Shown: positions 13,736 to 15,789 of the stretch, in pieces
Numbering within the stretch: position 1 is the first letter of the stretch
Layout: the number at the start of each line of letters is the position of its first letter
Source: DASVEE01 sp036399695
Lineage (GTDB): Bacteria; Acidobacteriota; Thermoanaerobaculia; Gp7-AA8
Reading direction: 5' to 3'
Assembly (NCBI GenBank): GCA_036399695.1
Contig: DASWMP010000176.1
Location: 1-15,789 of the forward strand
DNA: 15,789 nt
Translations under genes and position numbers: made by a program
The notes under the pieces: generated by a model
Database searches by the model: none
What the model saw: only the letters and a program-made list of their open reading frames with translations
Told to the model about the DNA's origin: nothing

Positions 13736-15748
13736 TTAGAGGGCCAGCAGCTCCCGCAGGCGCTCGGGGTCACTGGTGGGCTCTTCACAGGCGTACCCGA
13801 TACAGACGTACGCCTTCACCTTACCCATGGGGCGTTGCTCCATGAGCGGCAGGTCCGCGGAACCGGCGCCGGCCACCAGCACGCGGTGCGGCAGGTACTC
13901 GTTCCCGACGACCTTCCGCAGCGCCTTGAGCTCCTCGGAAACGACATCGCCCGTGAGCACGATCTCCTTCGGCTGCCCGATGCGCCACTCGGCGACGCTC
14001 AGCAGGAAGCCGAAGCCGGAGGGGTAGCGCTCGGCCAGCGGGAAGATCGATTCGAGGGTCTCGGTGGCGATACGGGCGTACGACTCCTCGCCGAACAGCA
14101 GCGCGAGCCGGAGCAGCACGTCAGCGGCGACGGAGTTGCCGCCGGGCGTGGCGTTGTCGAACAGGTCCTTCGGGCGGGTGATGAGCTGCTCGTGATCGAC
14201 AGGCGTGTCGAAGAAGCCGCCCCCTTCCTCGTCGCGGAAGCGGGCGACGACGGCGTCGGCGAGCGTGCGGGCGGCATCGAGGTACCGCCGCTCGTGCGTG
14301 GCCTCGTAGGCCAGGGTCAGACCCCAGGCGACGCCGGTGTAGTCCTCGAGCAGACCGCCGATCTTCGCGTGACGGGTGAGCCGGCCGTCGACGATGCGCG
14401 TCAGCAGAAAGTCGGCGTTGTGGCGGACCGATTCGCGGTACGACTCGTCGTCGAACGCGATCGAGGCCTCGGCGAACGCGGCGAGCATCCAGCCGTTCCA
14501 GCCGGCCAGCAGCTTCTCGTCGCGGCCGGGCCAGATGCGCGCGGCGCGGACGCCGTACAGCTTGCACTTGCCGCGCAGGGCCACGTCCGCCAGCCGGTCG
14601 AGCGTGATGCCGAGATCGGCAGCCACCGCTTCGGGCGCGCGGGGCACGTTGAGGATGTTGTGCCCTTCCCAGTTGCCCCCTTCAGTGACGTCGTAGAGGG
14701 CGCAGAAGATCGGCCCTTCTTCCTCGCCGAGAATCTCCAGCACCTCGGCGCGGGTCCAGACGTAGAACTTCCCTTCGACACCCTCGGAGTCGGCGTCCAG
14801 CGTGGCGTAGAAGGCGCCCTCGGGGGACGTCATCTCCCGCTGCACGAAACCGAGGATCTCGCGCGCCGTGTGGGCGAAGAGCGGCTCCTTCGTCCACTGC
14901 CAGGCGCGCGTGTAGAGGCGCGCGAGCAGGGCGTTGTCGTACAGCATCTTTTCAAAGTGCGGCACGAGCCAGTGGGCATCGACGGAGTAGCGGTGGAAGC
15001 CGCCGCCGATCTGGTCGTACATCCCGCCGCGGGCCATCTTCGTGAGCGTGTGCACGACCATGTCGCGCAGCCGGTCGTCGCCGGTGCGCACCGCCACCTG
15101 CATGATGAACTCGAGCGACATCGACGGGGGAAACTTCGGCGCGCCGCCGAAGCCGCCGTTGAGTGAGTCGTATGTCTGCGCCAGCCGGGCGACGCACTGT
15201 TCGAGCGCGTGATGCTCGATGGTGCGCTTGCTCTGGCCCGCCGGCCGCAGCGAGGCGGCGATGGCTTTCGAGACCTCGGCCGAGGCTTCTTCGACGTCGC
15301 TGCGGCGCGTGCGGTAGGCGTCGGCCACGTGCAGCAGCACGCGGCGGAAGCCGGGCAGGCCGTGCCGGTCGTCGGGCGGAAAGTAGGTGCCGGCGTAGAA
15401 GGGGCGGCCGTCGGGCGTGAGGAACATCGACATCGGCCAGCCGCCGTGGCCCGTCATCATCTGCACCGCCTGCATGTAGATGGAATCGATGTCCGGGCGC
15501 TCTTCGCGGTCGACCTTGATGGCCACGAAGTGCTCGTTGAGGATCGCGCCGATCTCTTCCTTCTCGAACGACTCCCGCTCCATGACGTGGCACCAGTGGC
15601 AGGCGGAGTAGCCGATGGAGAGGAAGATCGGCTTGTCCTCCTGACGAGCGCGCTGGAGCGCTTCTTCACCCCAGGGATACCAGTCCACCGGGTTGTGCGC
15701 GTGCTGGAGGAGGTAGGGGGAGGTTTCTTGGGCGAGGCGGTTCGTCAT
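13736..15748 (-). CDS. DUF255 thioredoxin-domain protein (YyaL/SSP411-like)
   Basis: This is a conserved large cytosolic protein whose biochemical role is not settled. The family joins an N-terminal thioredoxin-like DUF255 domain to an (alpha/alpha)6-barrel resembling glycan epimerases and hydrolases. The 670 residues are typical. The N-terminal signature TNRLAQETSPYLLQHAHNPVDWYPWGEEAL is intact. CHWC at 50-53 gives a possible redox pair, and GGWPMSMFLTPDGRPFYAGTYFP (102-124) is the other strong family block. From about 190 onward the barrel region includes GGFGGAPKFP, YDQIGGGFHRYSVDAHWLVPHFEKMLYDNALL and a GGFFDTP segment. The ATG at 15748 is the family start. There is no clear Shine-Dalgarno, and the upstream region is cut short by the end of the window. 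It is convergent with the lipoprotein gene and has no operon partner in view. Confidence 0.94.
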   Translation of the reverse strand: MTNRLAQETSPYLLQHAHNPVDWYPWGEEALQRARQEDKPIFLSIGYSACHWCHVMERESFEKEEIGAILNEHFVAIKVDREERPDIDSIYMQAVQMMTGHGGWPMSMFLTPDGRPFYAGTYFPPDDRHGLPGFRRVLLHVADAYRTRRSDVEEASAEVSKAIAASLRPAGQSKRTIEHHALEQCVARLAQTYDSLNGGFGGAPKFPPSMSLEFIMQVAVRTGDDRLRDMVVHTLTKMARGGMYDQIGGGFHRYSVDAHWLVPHFEKMLYDNALLARLYTRAWQWTKEPLFAHTAREILGFVQREMTSPEGAFYATLDADSEGVEGKFYVWTRAEVLEILGEEEGPIFCALYDVTEGGNWEGHNILNVPRAPEAVAADLGITLDRLADVALRGKCKLYGVRAARIWPGRDEKLLAGWNGWMLAAFAEASIAFDDESYRESVRHNADFLLTRIVDGRLTRHAKIGGLLEDYTGVAWGLTLAYEATHERRYLDAARTLADAVVARFRDEEGGGFFDTPVDHEQLITRPKDLFDNATPGGNSVAADVLLRLALLFGEESYARIATETLESIFPLAERYPSGFGFLLSVAEWRIGQPKEIVLTGDVVSEELKALRKVVGNEYLPHRVLVAGAGSADLPLMEQRPMGKVKAYVCIGYACEEPTSDPERLRELLAL

Positions 15749-15767
15749 GCAAGCATCAGACTACCGG

Positions 15768-15777
15768 TCTTGGAGTG
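15768..15777 (+). repeat. probable truncated third copy of the TTGGAGTGCGG element end
   Basis: TCTTGGAGTG here is identical to 13414-13423, the left boundary of the 319-bp element, and its TTGGAGTG part matches the left boundary of the 153-bp element. The match stops where the poly-G begins, so the next bases (CGG expected) cannot be seen. A contig breaking at a dispersed repeat is expected behaviour. Ten bases alone are weak evidence. Confidence 0.5.
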
Positions 15778-15789
15778 GGGGGGGGGGGG
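15777..15789. other. poly-G tract at contig end, probable artefact
   Basis: Thirteen G end the window, the first probably genomic. Together with poly-C at the start this gives outward-facing poly-G at both contig ends, best explained by low-signal read tails. Confidence 0.75.

Overview
The window is one GC-rich assembled contig carrying nine protein-coding genes, all bacterial and mostly housekeeping. It holds no mobile-element protein, CRISPR array, rRNA or tRNA. High GC, the tgt-yajC-secD-secF order, a fibronectin-type-III lipoprotein and abundant palindromic intergenic repeats suggest a Gram-negative bacterium, perhaps Acidobacteriota. That assignment is an impression from gene content and is not proven. 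The contig begins with 39 C and ends with 13 G, which look like sequencing or assembly artefacts.

Layout. Positions 54-4307 (+) are a compact operon: tgt (queuosine tRNA modification) and then yajC, secD and secF (Sec translocase accessory complex), closed by a textbook intrinsic terminator at 4331-4363. maeB (malic enzyme with a phosphotransacetylase-like tail) follows at 4592-6847 (+) behind its own TATAAT box. A stand-alone receiver-domain response regulator (7009-7443, -) and mnmA (7466-8548, +) start head to head. On the minus strand lie glmS (12217 to 10382) and, downstream of it, a rhomboid protease with a helical-repeat tail (10190 to 8733). A three-FN3 lipoprotein (12260-13408, +) diverges from glmS across 42 bp. 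A long DUF255/thioredoxin-like protein (15748 to 13736, -) closes the window.

The genes do not form one new pathway. They cover tRNA modification (Tgt, MnmA), envelope biogenesis and export (YajC-SecD-SecF, GlmS, rhomboid, lipoprotein), central metabolism (MaeB) and signalling.

The unusual content is between the genes. (1) Three intergenic regions (4384-4487, 6866-6991, 10273-10381) each carry a long inverted repeat whose arms are built from tandem 7-bp units in the same AAC-N4 register (GTT-containing on the other strand), although the unit sequences differ from locus to locus. A fainter fourth heptad run lies just upstream of the rhomboid gene. (2) Two larger palindromic elements (8559-8711 and 13415-13733) share the terminal sequence TTGGAGTGCGG, and the contig's right end stops inside what looks like a third copy (15768-15777). 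These two repeat classes are the best candidates for something undescribed. A second point of interest is a SecF with an extra periplasmic segment of about 70 residues resembling a helix-hairpin-helix motif.
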